From the NCBI RefSeq assembly GCF_001426085.1, contig NZ_LMRR01000007.1:105713-169712 (forward strand): 64,000 nt of DNA, read 5' to 3'. A model generated the notes under the pieces. The model was not told the origin of the DNA. It was given only the letters and a program-made list of their open reading frames with translations, and ran no database searches. Source of the stretch: Rhodococcus sp. Leaf278. GTDB lineage: Bacteria > Actinomycetota > Actinomycetes > Mycobacteriales > Mycobacteriaceae. Shown piece after piece: positions 6,193-15,204 of this stretch (position 1 is its first letter; every line of letters begins with the position of its first letter). A program made the translations under genes and the position numbers.

Positions 6193-8745
6193 GTGACTGC
6201 TCTCGAATTGCCGCTCGAACTTCGCCGCGCGCTCGTCGGAGTAGCGCGCACCCCGCGCCTGCTCGTCGCGTCCGATTACGACGGCACCATGGCTCCGATC
6301 GTGTCCGACCCGCAGAAGGCCTTCCCGCACCCCGAGTCCGTGAGCGCGATGCGCGGGCTCGCCTCGCTGGCCGGCACCAACGCCGCCGTCATCTCCGGGC
6401 GCGCCCTGCGCGATCTCGCAATCCTCTCTCGGTTGCCGTCCGAGGTGCAGCTCGTGGGCAGCCACGGCAGCGAGTTCGACGCCGGGTTCGTCAACGCCAT
6501 CGACGACGACGCCAAGAAGCTCCTCACCCTCATCACCGGAGAACTGCAAACCATCGCCGACGCCCATCCCGGCGTCAGCATCGAGACCAAGCCGGCCAGC
6601 GTCGCGCTGCACGTCCGCAACGCCGAGACCGCCGCCGGTGACGAAGCGCTCGCGGCCGTGCGCTCCGGAGCAGCAGCACGCGACGGCGTGCAGGTCACCG
6701 AAGGCAAGTCCGTCATCGAGCTGGCCGTCATCGTCACCGACAAGGGCGTCGCCCTCGACATTCTTCGCCACCAGGAAGCCGCCACTGCCGCAGTCTTCTT
6801 CGGCGACGACGTCACCGACGAGAAGGCTTTCGGCCATTTGCACGGCCCCGACATCGGGGTCAAGATCGGGCCGGGCGACACCCTCGCAGAGTTCCGTATC
6901 GACAGCACCGAGCAGGTCGCGCTGGCGTTGGCGTTCCTGTTGGAGGAGCGTCGGCAGTGGCTGTCCGGAGCCGATGCACCGCGTATCGAACGTCTGACGA
7001 TGTTGGCCAGCCCCAATGCGGTTGCCCTGCTCACCCCCGATGCCGACGTCACCTGGCTGTGCCACCCCGAACCCGATTCCGCAGCCGTGTTCGCGCACCT
7101 GCTCGGCGGCGATCAGGCCGGCCACTTCAGCGTCGGACCCACCCGCGCATCGCTGCCTCTCAGTCAGCAGTACGTGGACGGAACGATGACTGTGCAGACC
7201 AAATGGGCCAGCCTGCAGGTCACCGACTACCTGCCGCACGACATCGGCCAGGGCCAGACCGCTCTGACCCGCGTCATCACAGGCAAAGCCACTGCCGTGG
7301 TGACGTTCGCGCCGCGTCCGGAATTCGGAAAGGCCTGGGCCTCACTGGAACCCGATGCCGAGGGCCTGCGTGTCCTCGGTACGGCCGATCCGATGGTGCT
7401 GCGCAGTCCCGGCGTCACCTGGAACATCGTCTCCGACGGGTCGCAGCAGACAGCACACGCCGAGGTCGACCCCTCCGACGGACCGATCGTTCTCGAATTG
7501 CGTCTCGGCACAGACGATCTGGGCGAACATCCCTGGGCCGAGGTCGAGCGTCGTCGCGCGGCCGAGGCCTACTGGAAGGACTGGGCCGACGGCCTGGACC
7601 TGCCGCCGCTCAAGCGCGATCTGATGAAGCGATCGGCACTGACGCTGCGCGGCCTGGTGCACGCCGAGTCCGGTTCGATCATGGCGGCCGCCACCACCTC
7701 ACTGCCAGAAGACATCGGTGGAGTACGTAACTGGGACTACCGCTACTGCTGGCTGCGCGACGCTGCACTCACCGCGACCGCACTGGTTGACGTCGGATCG
7801 GTCGCCGAGGCCGAGAACTACCTGTCCTGGATCCACGGTGTACTGGAATCGGTATCGGGCCCGGAACGACTACACCCGCTGTACACCATCTGGGGTCTCG
7901 GACTTCCTCCCGAAGCAGTCATCGACGAGCTGCCGGGGTACGCCGGATCGCGTCCGGTGCGCGTGGGAAACGCTGCGAATCAACAGGTTCAGCTGGACGT
8001 CTTCGGGCCCATCGTCGAATTGGTGTCCGCCCTCGCCCACGCACGTAAAGCCAAGGGCTCCGAAAACAGCCTGTCCGACGACGACTGGGAACTCGTCCGC
8101 GCCATGGTCGAAGCCGTCGAACGACGCTGGTTCGAGCCCGATCACGGCATCTGGGAAATCCGCGACAATCCCCGCCACCACGTCTACTCGAAGGTGATGG
8201 GCTGGATCACCGTCGACCGTGCTATCGGACTGGCCGAAACCTTCGGCCGCACAGCCGAATCGAGCTGGGCACCCCTGCGCGAGAAAATCCGCGAGGAAGT
8301 GCTCGCCAATGGCTGGAACGACGAGGTACAGTCCTTCACCGCCGCCTACGACGGCACCGACCTCGACGCCGCGACGCTGTACATCGGCCTGTCGGGTCTG
8401 ATCGATCCGGCAGATCCGCGCTTCGCCGCCACCGTCACCGCCACCGAGGCCGAACTGCGGAGCGGATCGACCGTCTACCGCTACCACCACGACGACGGTC
8501 TCCCCGGCGGCGAAGGCGGATTTCACCTGTGCGCCGCCTGGCTCGTCGAGGCATATCTGTTGGTGGGACAGCGCGCCGAGGCCGAGGCTCTGTTCGCCCA
8601 ACTCGTCAGCGCTGCCGGACCGACAGGCCTGCTCAGTGAGGAATACGACCCGATTGCCGAACGATCGCTCGGCAACCATCCGCAGGCCTACAGTCACCTG
8701 GGTCTGCTGCGTTGTGCGAGATTGCTCAGCGCTCAGCCTTACTGA
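6193..8745 (+). CDS. Trehalose-phosphatase / GH15 glycosidase fusion
   Basis: This 850-residue two-part enzyme begins at GTG. Residues ~20-245 form a HAD phosphatase of the trehalose-6-phosphate phosphatase type: DYDGT at 28-32, GSHGSEF, and the acidic FFGDDVTDEKAF. Residues ~258-845 form a glycoside hydrolase family 15 domain: ASPNAVALLTPDADVTWLC, the catalytic-acid segment GGVRNWDYRYCWLRDA near 507, and LLSEEYDP near 814, where the general base is expected. Mycobacterial trehalase is GH15, so the fusion could dephosphorylate trehalose-6-phosphate and then hydrolyse trehalose to glucose. Another alpha-glucoside is possible. No otsA is in the window. Two palindromic repeats follow the stop. 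Confidence 0.88.
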   Translation: MTALELPLELRRALVGVARTPRLLVASDYDGTMAPIVSDPQKAFPHPESVSAMRGLASLAGTNAAVISGRALRDLAILSRLPSEVQLVGSHGSEFDAGFVNAIDDDAKKLLTLITGELQTIADAHPGVSIETKPASVALHVRNAETAAGDEALAAVRSGAAARDGVQVTEGKSVIELAVIVTDKGVALDILRHQEAATAAVFFGDDVTDEKAFGHLHGPDIGVKIGPGDTLAEFRIDSTEQVALALAFLLEERRQWLSGADAPRIERLTMLASPNAVALLTPDADVTWLCHPEPDSAAVFAHLLGGDQAGHFSVGPTRASLPLSQQYVDGTMTVQTKWASLQVTDYLPHDIGQGQTALTRVITGKATAVVTFAPRPEFGKAWASLEPDAEGLRVLGTADPMVLRSPGVTWNIVSDGSQQTAHAEVDPSDGPIVLELRLGTDDLGEHPWAEVERRRAAEAYWKDWADGLDLPPLKRDLMKRSALTLRGLVHAESGSIMAAATTSLPEDIGGVRNWDYRYCWLRDAALTATALVDVGSVAEAENYLSWIHGVLESVSGPERLHPLYTIWGLGLPPEAVIDELPGYAGSRPVRVGNAANQQVQLDVFGPIVELVSALAHARKAKGSENSLSDDDWELVRAMVEAVERRWFEPDHGIWEIRDNPRHHVYSKVMGWITVDRAIGLAETFGRTAESSWAPLREKIREEVLANGWNDEVQSFTAAYDGTDLDAATLYIGLSGLIDPADPRFAATVTATEAELRSGSTVYRYHHDDGLPGGEGGFHLCAAWLVEAYLLVGQRAEAEALFAQLVSAAGPTGLLSEEYDPIAERSLGNHPQAYSHLGLLRCARLLSAQPY

Positions 8746-8780
8746 CCTCCACCCAACCCACCCCCGGTTCACCCCCATTC

Positions 8781-8842
8781 CGGATCAATGCGCCTTTGTT
8801 GCACTCAGACTGACTGAAACCCACATTCATCCCGAACGGGGT
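8781..8842 (+). repeat. Palindromic intergenic repeat, copy B
   Basis: Left arm CGGATCAATGCGCCTTTGTT, centre GCACTCAGACTGACTGAAAC, right arm CCACATTCATCCCGAACGGG. Paired with copy C it fills much of the 221-bp gap (8746-8966) between the convergent TPP-GH15 and LacI genes. It starts 36 bp after the stop at 8745. No gene was found in this gap. Confidence 0.75.
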
Positions 8843-8855
8843 TCCGGCCGACACC

Positions 8856-8915
8856 GAATGAATGTGGCTTTGTTGCAGTCAGACTGACTGAAACCCGCAT
8901 TGATCCCGAACGGGG
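8856..8915 (+). repeat. Palindromic intergenic repeat, copy C
   Basis: Left arm GAATGAATGTGGCTTTGTTG, centre CAGTCAGACTGACTG, right arm AAACCCGCATTGATCCCGAA followed by CGGGGG. It is a near-exact tandem duplicate of copy B about 75 bp away. Beyond it the sequence is a G-rich GGGCGG run before the LacI gene end at 8967. Confidence 0.75.
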
Positions 8916-8966
8916 GTTGGGCAGAGCTGGGGCGGGCGGTTGGGCGGGCGGTTGGGCGAAAGAAGG

Positions 8967-10073
8967 TCAGGCGATAGCGGGCGGTTGCTCCGGCGGCGGT
9001 CCCGCGGTTCGTCCGCGGAAGAGTTCGGTCGGCAGGGTTTCCGCGGCGACGATGCCCGAGTGCGAGGACGAGAGCACCAGCTTCCCGGCTCGTCGACCTT
9101 TTTCTTCGGCGTCCTGGCGCACGGTGGTGAGGTTCTCGCGGATGGCGTCGGAGATGCCGTCGAATCCGGTCACCGAGAGTTGGCTCGGCACATCGATTCC
9201 GGAGACCTTCGCGAAGTTGAGAGCACCCAGCGCGATGACGTCGGTGGTACAGAGCAGGGCCGTGGTTTCGCGGTTGGCTTGCAGCGCTTGGGCCGCAGCG
9301 GAGTGGCCGGAGCGAACGGTGTGGTCGAAGCGTTCGACGACGGTGAGGGTGTCGGGATCGAGTCCGGCGTCGATCATCGCGGCCTGCACGCCGGCGATAC
9401 GTTCGCGCTGAACGTGGAAGTGACTGTCCGCCAGCCGTCCCGGGGGCACGACGCCATCGCGGCGGTCGCGTCCGAGCCGCATGCACAACACGGCAAGATG
9501 CTCGTGTCCGAGTGAGATGAGATGCGCAGCAAGCATTTTCATGGCGACGCGATCGTCGATAGCAACGAGGGCGGCCTCGGGGATGTTGCGGGGCTGGTCA
9601 CAGACGACGATCGGGAGGTGACGTTCGCGCACTGCAGCGAGGTAGGGGTCGTCGTCGGCAACGGAGTACACGACGAATCCGTCGACTCCCGCCTGTTGCA
9701 CCACGGCGGCAGCCTGTACGTCGTCTCGCTCGGCACCAGCGGGGATCAACAGCAGACCCTGCCCTGCGGCCTCGCAGGATTCGGCGAGGCCTGCAAGGAA
9801 GCTCATGGCGGCCGGGTCACGGAAGGAGTAGCTGAGGGCTTCGGTGAGAAGCAGCCCGATGGCTCCGGCCTTGCGGGTACGCAGCGATCGGGCAACCGGG
9901 TCGGGGCCCGCGTAGCCGCGCCGTTTGGCCGCCTGAAGTACGCGTTCGCGCAGTTCGGGAGAGAGCTGATCCGGTCGGTTGTAGGCGTTCGAGACAGTGG
10001 TGCGCGATACCTTCAGCTCGGCAGCAATCGATGCCAACGTCGCTTGACGTCGCGGTTCGCTCGACCTGACCAT
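8967..10073 (-). CDS. LacI-family transcriptional regulator
   Basis: The product is 368 residues from MVRSSEPRR. The N-terminal LacI helix-turn-helix reads TLASIAAELKVSRTTVSNAYNRP, with the hinge near LRTRKAGAIGLLL. A type I periplasmic-binding-like effector domain follows (VDGFVVYSV, LPIVVCDQP, VAIDDRVAMKML, ALLCTTDVIALGAL, SVTGFDGISDA, TVRQDAEEKGRRAGKLVL). The longer Met at 10166 was not used because it would read through the Zur-like site. Neighbours are the convergent trehalose enzyme and the divergent zinc operon. Sugar control of the former is plausible but not shown; the effector is unknown. Confidence 0.85.
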   Translation of the reverse strand: MVRSSEPRRQATLASIAAELKVSRTTVSNAYNRPDQLSPELRERVLQAAKRRGYAGPDPVARSLRTRKAGAIGLLLTEALSYSFRDPAAMSFLAGLAESCEAAGQGLLLIPAGAERDDVQAAAVVQQAGVDGFVVYSVADDDPYLAAVRERHLPIVVCDQPRNIPEAALVAIDDRVAMKMLAAHLISLGHEHLAVLCMRLGRDRRDGVVPPGRLADSHFHVQRERIAGVQAAMIDAGLDPDTLTVVERFDHTVRSGHSAAAQALQANRETTALLCTTDVIALGALNFAKVSGIDVPSQLSVTGFDGISDAIRENLTTVRQDAEEKGRRAGKLVLSSSHSGIVAAETLPTELFRGRTAGPPPEQPPAIA

Positions 10074-10164
10074 TACCGGGACGTTAGTCCCACTACGCAC
10101 TCCGGAGAAATTGGAGGTCGCCTTCGTCCGATTCGATCGAGAGCCCCGACGAGCGCTAGAGTAC

Positions 10165-10183
10165 AACGGTAACGGTTTCCATT
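10165..10183. promoter_or_regulatory. Zur-like operator upstream of the zinc uptake operon
   Basis: On the minus strand the 19-mer reads AATGGAAACCGTTACCGTT, an imperfect palindrome that resembles actinobacterial Zur boxes of the AATGAAAAC-GTT-TCATT type (about 15 of 19 positions, compared from memory). It sits 33-51 bp upstream of the znuA start, where a zinc-loaded repressor would block transcription. A LacI operator is the alternative because the LacI gene is divergent, but the symmetry suits Zur better. Confidence 0.55.
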
Positions 10184-10215
10184 AGCGTCAAGCCTTGCCC
10201 ATCAGGAGTACAACG

Positions 10216-11229
10216 ATGTCGTCCATCCATCGCGCGTCCCGGACCAAGCTCACGGCTGTACTGGGCCTGACCTGCGCCGCAGCCCTCACATTGAGTGCGT
10301 GCAGCTCCAGCGATCCTGCGAGCACCGAGTCCGCCCCCGCCACCCCTGTCGACGGGCCGATCACGATCGTCGCGTCCACCAACGTCTGGGGAAGCGTCGC
10401 CGAGGCGGTTGCCGGTGACCTCGCGACAGTGACGTCGATCATCTCCGATCCCTCTGCAGATCCGCATTCCTACGAGGCGAGCCCGGCCGACGCGGCGTCC
10501 GTCTCCGAAGCATCGCTCGTGGTCTACAACGGCGGTGGCTACGACCAATTCATCGAGGACATCCTCGATTCCGAGGCACAGAACGTGCCCTCGGTCGACG
10601 CCTTCACTCTGCTCGACGAGAGCCACGATCACGCCTCCGACGAGCCCACCTCGGAAGCCGCAGCCGAACCCACGGCGGACGACGGTCATTCACACGGCGA
10701 GGTCAACGAACACGTCTGGTACAACGCCGAGGTGGCAGCGCACGCCGCCGAGGAGATCGCCGACAAGCTCGGCCAGCTCGATCCCGACAACGCCGCGCAG
10801 TACACCGCCAACGCCGAGACCTTCCACGAGCAGGTCCACGCCATCACCGACGTGACGGCGAAGATCGCCGCCGATTTCCCGAACGCGCCGGTGGCCCAGA
10901 CCGAACCGATCGCGCACTACCTGATCGAGGAGTCCGATCTCGACGATCGCACCCCCGAGGACTTCAAGGATTCCATCGAGGAAGGCAACGACCCGTCGCC
11001 AGCCTCCATCGCCGCAACGCGAGATCTGTTCACGTCCAAGTCCGTTCGCGCGCTGGTCTACAACATCCAGACCGAGGACGCCGTCACCCAGGACATTCGC
11101 TCCACGAGCGAGGCCGCGGGCATCCCCGTCGTCGAGGTCACCGAAACGCTGCCCGCAGGCATGACGTACATCGAATGGCAGACCAAGGCCGCGACGGATC
11201 TGCAGGCCGCTCTCACCACCGCCTCCTGA
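10216..11229 (+). CDS. znuA: Zinc ABC transporter substrate-binding lipoprotein
   Basis: The product has 337 residues. AGGAG lies 8 nt before ATG 10216, ruling out the upstream in-frame Met. The lipobox LSAC puts the lipidated Cys at about residue 29. The cluster A-I fold shows IVASTNVWGSVAEAV, the metal-ligand segment SDPSADPHSYEAS with His at about 84, a His-rich loop (HDH, HSHGE, NEHVW) around 137-170, and the C-terminal GMTYIEWQTKA typical of manganese/zinc binders. The His loop and the Zur-like site favour zinc over manganese. The ATPase gene follows after 31 bp. Confidence 0.9.
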   Translation: MSSIHRASRTKLTAVLGLTCAAALTLSACSSSDPASTESAPATPVDGPITIVASTNVWGSVAEAVAGDLATVTSIISDPSADPHSYEASPADAASVSEASLVVYNGGGYDQFIEDILDSEAQNVPSVDAFTLLDESHDHASDEPTSEAAAEPTADDGHSHGEVNEHVWYNAEVAAHAAEEIADKLGQLDPDNAAQYTANAETFHEQVHAITDVTAKIAADFPNAPVAQTEPIAHYLIEESDLDDRTPEDFKDSIEEGNDPSPASIAATRDLFTSKSVRALVYNIQTEDAVTQDIRSTSEAAGIPVVEVTETLPAGMTYIEWQTKAATDLQAALTTAS

Positions 11230-11260
11230 ACCCGACGAGCGTGATGGAAAGCTGTAGTAC

Positions 11261-12094
11261 ATGCCTGCTGTAGAACTGCGCGATGCCGGACTGGCGTTCG
11301 GCGACCGCACGCTGTGGCAGAACCTGGACCTGACGGTCGAGAAGGGCGAATTCGTCGCTGTTCTCGGCCCCAACGGATCCGGTAAGACGTCTCTGCTCAA
11401 GGTGTTGCTCGGCCAGAATCAGCTCACGTCCGGCACGGCCGCGATCGACGGTAATCCCGTCCGTCGCGGCCAGTCGGGCGTGGGATACGTCCCGCAGCAA
11501 CGCAACATCGACGACGATCTGCCGCTGCGCGGACGCGATCTCGTCGGCCTGGGCTGGGACGGCCACAAATGGGGCATGGGATTGCGCGGCATGCGGCAGC
11601 GCAAGGACACGGTGCAGCGAGCGATCGATCAGGTCGACGCCAACTCCTTCGCGGGTGCCCCGGTCGGCTCGATGTCCGGCGGGGAGCAGCAGCGTCTGCG
11701 CATCGCTCAGGCACTCGTCGGGGACCCCTCGGTCCTGCTGTGCGACGAGCCGCTGCTGAGCCTGGACCTCGCAAACCAATCTCTGGTCTCGGGCCTCATC
11801 GATCGCCGACGGCGGGAGCACGACACGGCGGTGCTGTTCGTGACCCACGAGATCAACCCGATCCTCCCGCTCGTCGACCGCATCGTCTACATCGTCGACG
11901 GCCGGTTCCGCATCGGCACTCCCGAGAAGGTCATGACCACCGAGGTGTTGTCGGAGCTCTACGGCACCGAGGTGGAGGTGCTGAAGGTCCGCGGCCGACT
12001 CGTGGTCGTCGGTACCGGCGACTCCATCGATGCGCTCGGCTCGGCAGGCGCACACCACCCACCCGTGTCGCACGACAGAGAAGACAAGGCATGA
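11261..12094 (+). CDS. znuC: Zinc ABC transporter ATP-binding protein
   Basis: The product has 277 residues. Walker A is GPNGSGKT (about 43-50), the Q-loop is YVPQQRN, the signature is MSGGEQQRLRIAQAL and Walker B is VLLCDEPLLSLD. The switch His is in FVTHEINP. In metal transporters of this family it energises uptake through a ZnuB-type permease. A C-terminal extension of about 40 residues after VMTTEVLSELYGTEVEVL is usual for actinobacterial ZnuC. The stop overlaps the permease start as ATGA. Confidence 0.92.
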   Translation: MPAVELRDAGLAFGDRTLWQNLDLTVEKGEFVAVLGPNGSGKTSLLKVLLGQNQLTSGTAAIDGNPVRRGQSGVGYVPQQRNIDDDLPLRGRDLVGLGWDGHKWGMGLRGMRQRKDTVQRAIDQVDANSFAGAPVGSMSGGEQQRLRIAQALVGDPSVLLCDEPLLSLDLANQSLVSGLIDRRRREHDTAVLFVTHEINPILPLVDRIVYIVDGRFRIGTPEKVMTTEVLSELYGTEVEVLKVRGRLVVVGTGDSIDALGSAGAHHPPVSHDREDKA

Positions 12095-12969
12095 ACGAGA
12101 AGGTTCTCGACGCATTCTCGAAGATGCTCGACTTCGACACCACCGCCAATCTGCTGACCTACGACTTCGTCCAGCAGGCGCTGATCGCGGCCGCAATTCT
12201 CGGGTTGCTCGCGGGCGCTCTCGGACCGTTGATAGTCAGCCGCCAATGGGCCTTCGCGGTACACGGATCCAGTGAACTCTCGCTCACCGGCGCATCCGCT
12301 GCTCTGCTCGTCGGCATCACCGTGGGCCTCGGAGCCATCGTGGGATCCGTTGTCGCAGCCGTGATGTTCGCGTTGCTCGGAAACAAGGCCCGCGATCGTG
12401 ACTCGGTCATCGGCGTCATCATGTCCTTCGGCCTCGGCCTGTCGGTGTTGTTCATCTGGCTCTACCCGGGCCGAACCGGCACCAGCTTCTCGTTGCTCAT
12501 CGGCCAGATAGTCGGCGTCGGGCAGAGCGGAATTCAGCTGCTGCTGGTCTGCGCCGTGCTGGTGCTGATCGTGCTCGCGGTGGTCTACCGGCCGCTGCTG
12601 TTCGCCAGTACAGACCCCGAGGTAGCGCTGGCGAGAGGCGTCCCCGTCCGTGCGCTGTCGGTCGTGTTCGCGGTACTCGTCGGCGTGGCGTGTGCGCTGG
12701 GCGTCCAGATAGTCGGTGCCCTGCTGGTGCTCTCGCTGTTGATCACTCCCGCCGCGGCCGCCGCGCGGGTCACGGCCAGCCCGCTCAAGGCGACGCTGCT
12801 GTCCATCCTGTTCGCCGAGATCGCCGCCGTCGGGGGCATCCTGCTCTCCCTCGCACCCGGACTGCCGGTCTCGACGTTCGTCACCACCATTTCGTTCGTG
12901 ATCTACCTCCTCTGCCGCGCTGTGGGTGCCACACGCAAGGCCAATTCCGGACGGCTCGTCGCCGCTTAA
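12091..12969 (+). CDS. znuB: Zinc ABC transporter permease
   Basis: The product has 292 residues, an ABC-3 type membrane permease with about eight hydrophobic segments. Recognisable parts are FVQQALIAAAILGLLAGALGPLIVSRQWAF, DSVIGVIMSFGLGLSVLFIWL, DPEVALARGVPV and VGALLVLSLLITPAAAA. It pairs with ZnuC and ZnuA. It starts at the ATG overlapping the znuC stop. The pxp genes begin 9 bp downstream on the same strand, so the transcript may continue into them although the functions differ. Confidence 0.92.
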   Translation: MNEKVLDAFSKMLDFDTTANLLTYDFVQQALIAAAILGLLAGALGPLIVSRQWAFAVHGSSELSLTGASAALLVGITVGLGAIVGSVVAAVMFALLGNKARDRDSVIGVIMSFGLGLSVLFIWLYPGRTGTSFSLLIGQIVGVGQSGIQLLLVCAVLVLIVLAVVYRPLLFASTDPEVALARGVPVRALSVVFAVLVGVACALGVQIVGALLVLSLLITPAAAAARVTASPLKATLLSILFAEIAAVGGILLSLAPGLPVSTFVTTISFVIYLLCRAVGATRKANSGRLVAA

Positions 12970-12978
12970 GATGGCAGC

Positions 12979-13737
12979 GTGACGGCCATCGATCTCAACG
13001 CCGATCTCGGCGAAAGCTACGGTGCATGGACTCTGGGCGACGACGACGCCATGCTCGCCGTGGTCTCGAGCGCCAACGTTGCGTGCGGCTTTCATGCCGG
13101 TGATCCCACCACTTTGTTGCGCACGTGCCGCTCGGCCGCGAACGCAGCGGTGCGGATCGGAGCGCAGGTGGGGTATCACGACCTTGCCGGATTCGGCCGA
13201 CGCTTTCTCGACGTCTCCCCCGCCGACCTCGCTGCCGACGTCATCTACCAGATGGGCGCTCTCGACGCGCTCGCTCAGGTGGCCGGCTCTGCGATTGCCT
13301 ACGTCAAACCGCATGGGGCGCTGTACAACGCGATCGTGCACCACCGCGAGCAGGCACGGGCCGTGGTCGACGCCGTCAGCTCGTACGACCCAACGCTGCC
13401 GGTGCTCGGACTGCCCGGCTCGATTTTTCTCGAAGAGGCCGAGCGAGCCGGACTGCGCACTGTCGCAGAGGCTTTCGCAGACCGCGCCTACACAGCGCAG
13501 GGAACGCTGGTGTCGCGCTCGGAGCCCGGTGCCGTGCTGTCGGACCCCGTCGCGGTGGCACAGCGAGTGCTGACCATGGTCACCGATGGGACCACCATGG
13601 CCGTGGACGGCTCGACCATCGACGTTCGGGCCGAGTCGATCTGCTTGCACGGCGACTCCCCCGGCGCAGTCATGATGGCCACCGCCGTCTCGGAGCTGCT
13701 GCGTAACAACCACATCGACGTCACCGCCTTCGTCTGA
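12979..13737 (+). CDS. pxpA: 5-oxoprolinase subunit A (LamB/YcsF family)
   Basis: The product has 252 residues from GTG 12979. LamB/YcsF hallmarks are present: [14 protein letters not shown] at the N-terminus, [36 protein letters not shown] and [11 protein letters not shown]. With PxpB and PxpC it forms the ATP-dependent prokaryotic 5-oxoprolinase that opens pyroglutamate to glutamate, repairing a spontaneous damage product. All three genes are adjacent and overlapping, which supports the call over the older lactam-utilisation name. Confidence 0.93.
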   Translation: MTAIDLNADLGESYGAWTLGDDDAMLAVVSSANVACGFHAGDPTTLLRTCRSAANAAVRIGAQVGYHDLAGFGRRFLDVSPADLAADVIYQMGALDALAQVAGSAIAYVKPHGALYNAIVHHREQARAVVDAVSSYDPTLPVLGLPGSIFLEEAERAGLRTVAEAFADRAYTAQGTLVSRSEPGAVLSDPVAVAQRVLTMVTDGTTMAVDGSTIDVRAESICLHGDSPGAVMMATAVSELLRNNHIDVTAFV

Positions 13738-14339
13738 TGCGGATCCACCCGGCCGGCGATAATGGGGCACTCGTCGAATTCGACGGGCTGGACGAGTCGA
13801 TGGCGTACTACCGCGCGCTGGCTCTGAACCCACCGGCTGCCGTCGTCGACCTCGTTCCCGCCGCGCGCACCGTCCTGGTGATGTTCGACGGGCCGCGGCA
13901 GCCGATACTGGACTGGATCTCGGCCACCGAGCCGGCCGAATCAGACGACTACAACCGCGCCGACACCGTGACGATCTCGGTCGTCTACGACGGCGAGGAC
14001 CTCGACGAAGTGGCCCACCTGAAGGGACTGTCGACCACGGAAGTCGTTGCCGCGCATTGTGAACAGACGTGGACCGTCGCGTTCGGCGGCTTCGCCCCCG
14101 GCTTCGGCTACCTCGTCGGCACAGACACCCGACTGCACGTCCCGCGGCGTACATCGCCGCGCACCACTGTCCCGGCCGGTGCAGTGGGACTCGCGGGCGA
14201 GTTCTCGGGCATCTACCCACGCTCGTCGCCCGGCGGCTGGCAATTGATCGGACGTACCGACGCGCAACTGTGGAACCTCGACCGCGACCCACCCGCGCTG
14301 CTTCGCCCCGGCACCACCGTCCGATTCGAGCGGGCATGA
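13737..14339 (+). CDS. pxpB: 5-oxoprolinase subunit B
   Basis: The product has 200 residues of the KipI/allophanate hydrolase subunit 1 family. It shows RIHPAGDNGALVEF, the block VSVVYDGEDLDEVA (here ISVVYDG), FGGFAPGFGYLVG, VPRRTSPRTTVPAGAVGLAGEFSGIYP in outline and the closing GGWQLIGRTDAQLW. It overlaps pxpA by TGATG and pxpC by ATGA, so the three subunits are probably made in step. It acts in the cytoplasm with PxpA and PxpC. Confidence 0.93.
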   Translation: MRIHPAGDNGALVEFDGLDESMAYYRALALNPPAAVVDLVPAARTVLVMFDGPRQPILDWISATEPAESDDYNRADTVTISVVYDGEDLDEVAHLKGLSTTEVVAAHCEQTWTVAFGGFAPGFGYLVGTDTRLHVPRRTSPRTTVPAGAVGLAGEFSGIYPRSSPGGWQLIGRTDAQLWNLDRDPPALLRPGTTVRFERA

Positions 14340-15190
14340 AAACCCTCACCGTGCTGCGGACGGGACCGCTGTGCACCGTGCAGGATCGCGGCCGCCCAGG
14401 GCATGCGTCGATCGGAGTCGGGCGCTCCGGTGCCGCAGACCTGCTCTCACACGATGCCGCAAACCGATTGGTGGGCAACAATTCCGGAGCCGCGACACTG
14501 GAAGTGACCTTCGGAGGACTGACGCTGCGCGCCGAGTTCGACGCTGTTGTCGCAGTCACCGGTGCGCACGCGACCTGTCGAATCGACGGCACGCAGCAGG
14601 GACTGTATTCGACACTGGTATTGCGAGCCGGGCAGGAACTGGAGCTGTCCGCGCCGACATCAGGTCTGCGCAGCTACCTCGCCGTACGCGGCGGAATCGA
14701 CGTGCCCGCTGTCCTCGGCAGCCGATCGACGGACACGATGTCGGGCATCGGCCCCGCTGTCCTCTCCCCCGACACCGTGTTGAGTGTCGGCAACGACAGC
14801 GCGGCATGGCCCGCCGCGGAGTTCGTGCCGCCACCATCGATTCGAGCCACACTGCACGTCACGTTCGGGCCACGCGAGAACTGGTTCACCGAGCACGCCC
14901 GATCGCTGCTGCTGGAGCAGCCGTGGACCGTCACGCAGGATTCGGATCGCGTCGGGATCAGGCTCGACGGTGCCGAGCCGTTGAGCCGGGTCGACGACAA
15001 TGAATTGCCCAGCGAGGGAATGGTTCTCGGCGCACTACAGGTGCCGCCGTCCGGGCAGCCGGTGCTGTTTCTCGCCGACCACCCCGTCACGGGCGGCTAT
15101 CCGGTGATCGCCATCGTCACCGCGGACGACGTGTCCGCCGCCGCGCAGCTGACCCCCGGAACGCAGATACGGTTCCGTGCTGTCGGTTGA
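14336..15190 (+). CDS. pxpC: 5-oxoprolinase subunit C (KipA family)
   Basis: The product has 284 residues, named biotin-dependent carboxyltransferase in older schemes. The start TVQDRGRPGHASIGVGRSGAAD, the middle YLAVRGGIDVP and VLGSRSTDT, and the end PVTGGYPVIAIVTADDV are diagnostic. It completes the pxpABC set. Its ATG at 14336 overlaps the pxpB stop. The transcript probably ends at the strong inverted repeat at 15205-15286, shared with the convergent rlmB. Confidence 0.92.
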   Translation: MKTLTVLRTGPLCTVQDRGRPGHASIGVGRSGAADLLSHDAANRLVGNNSGAATLEVTFGGLTLRAEFDAVVAVTGAHATCRIDGTQQGLYSTLVLRAGQELELSAPTSGLRSYLAVRGGIDVPAVLGSRSTDTMSGIGPAVLSPDTVLSVGNDSAAWPAAEFVPPPSIRATLHVTFGPRENWFTEHARSLLLEQPWTVTQDSDRVGIRLDGAEPLSRVDDNELPSEGMVLGALQVPPSGQPVLFLADHPVTGGYPVIAIVTADDVSAAAQLTPGTQIRFRAVG

Positions 15191-15204
15191 CCCCGACCGC
15201 ACAC

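Noticed and set aside
8781..8915. CRISPR-like repeat pair
   Set aside because: There are only two local copies, they are palindromic, other copies are dispersed, and no cas gene is present.
11959..14592. Long open frame (877 codons) antisense to the zinc permease and pxp genes
   Set aside because: It is a GC-bias shadow: low-complexity Arg/Gly/Gln composition, no domain, and it lies opposite well-supported genes.
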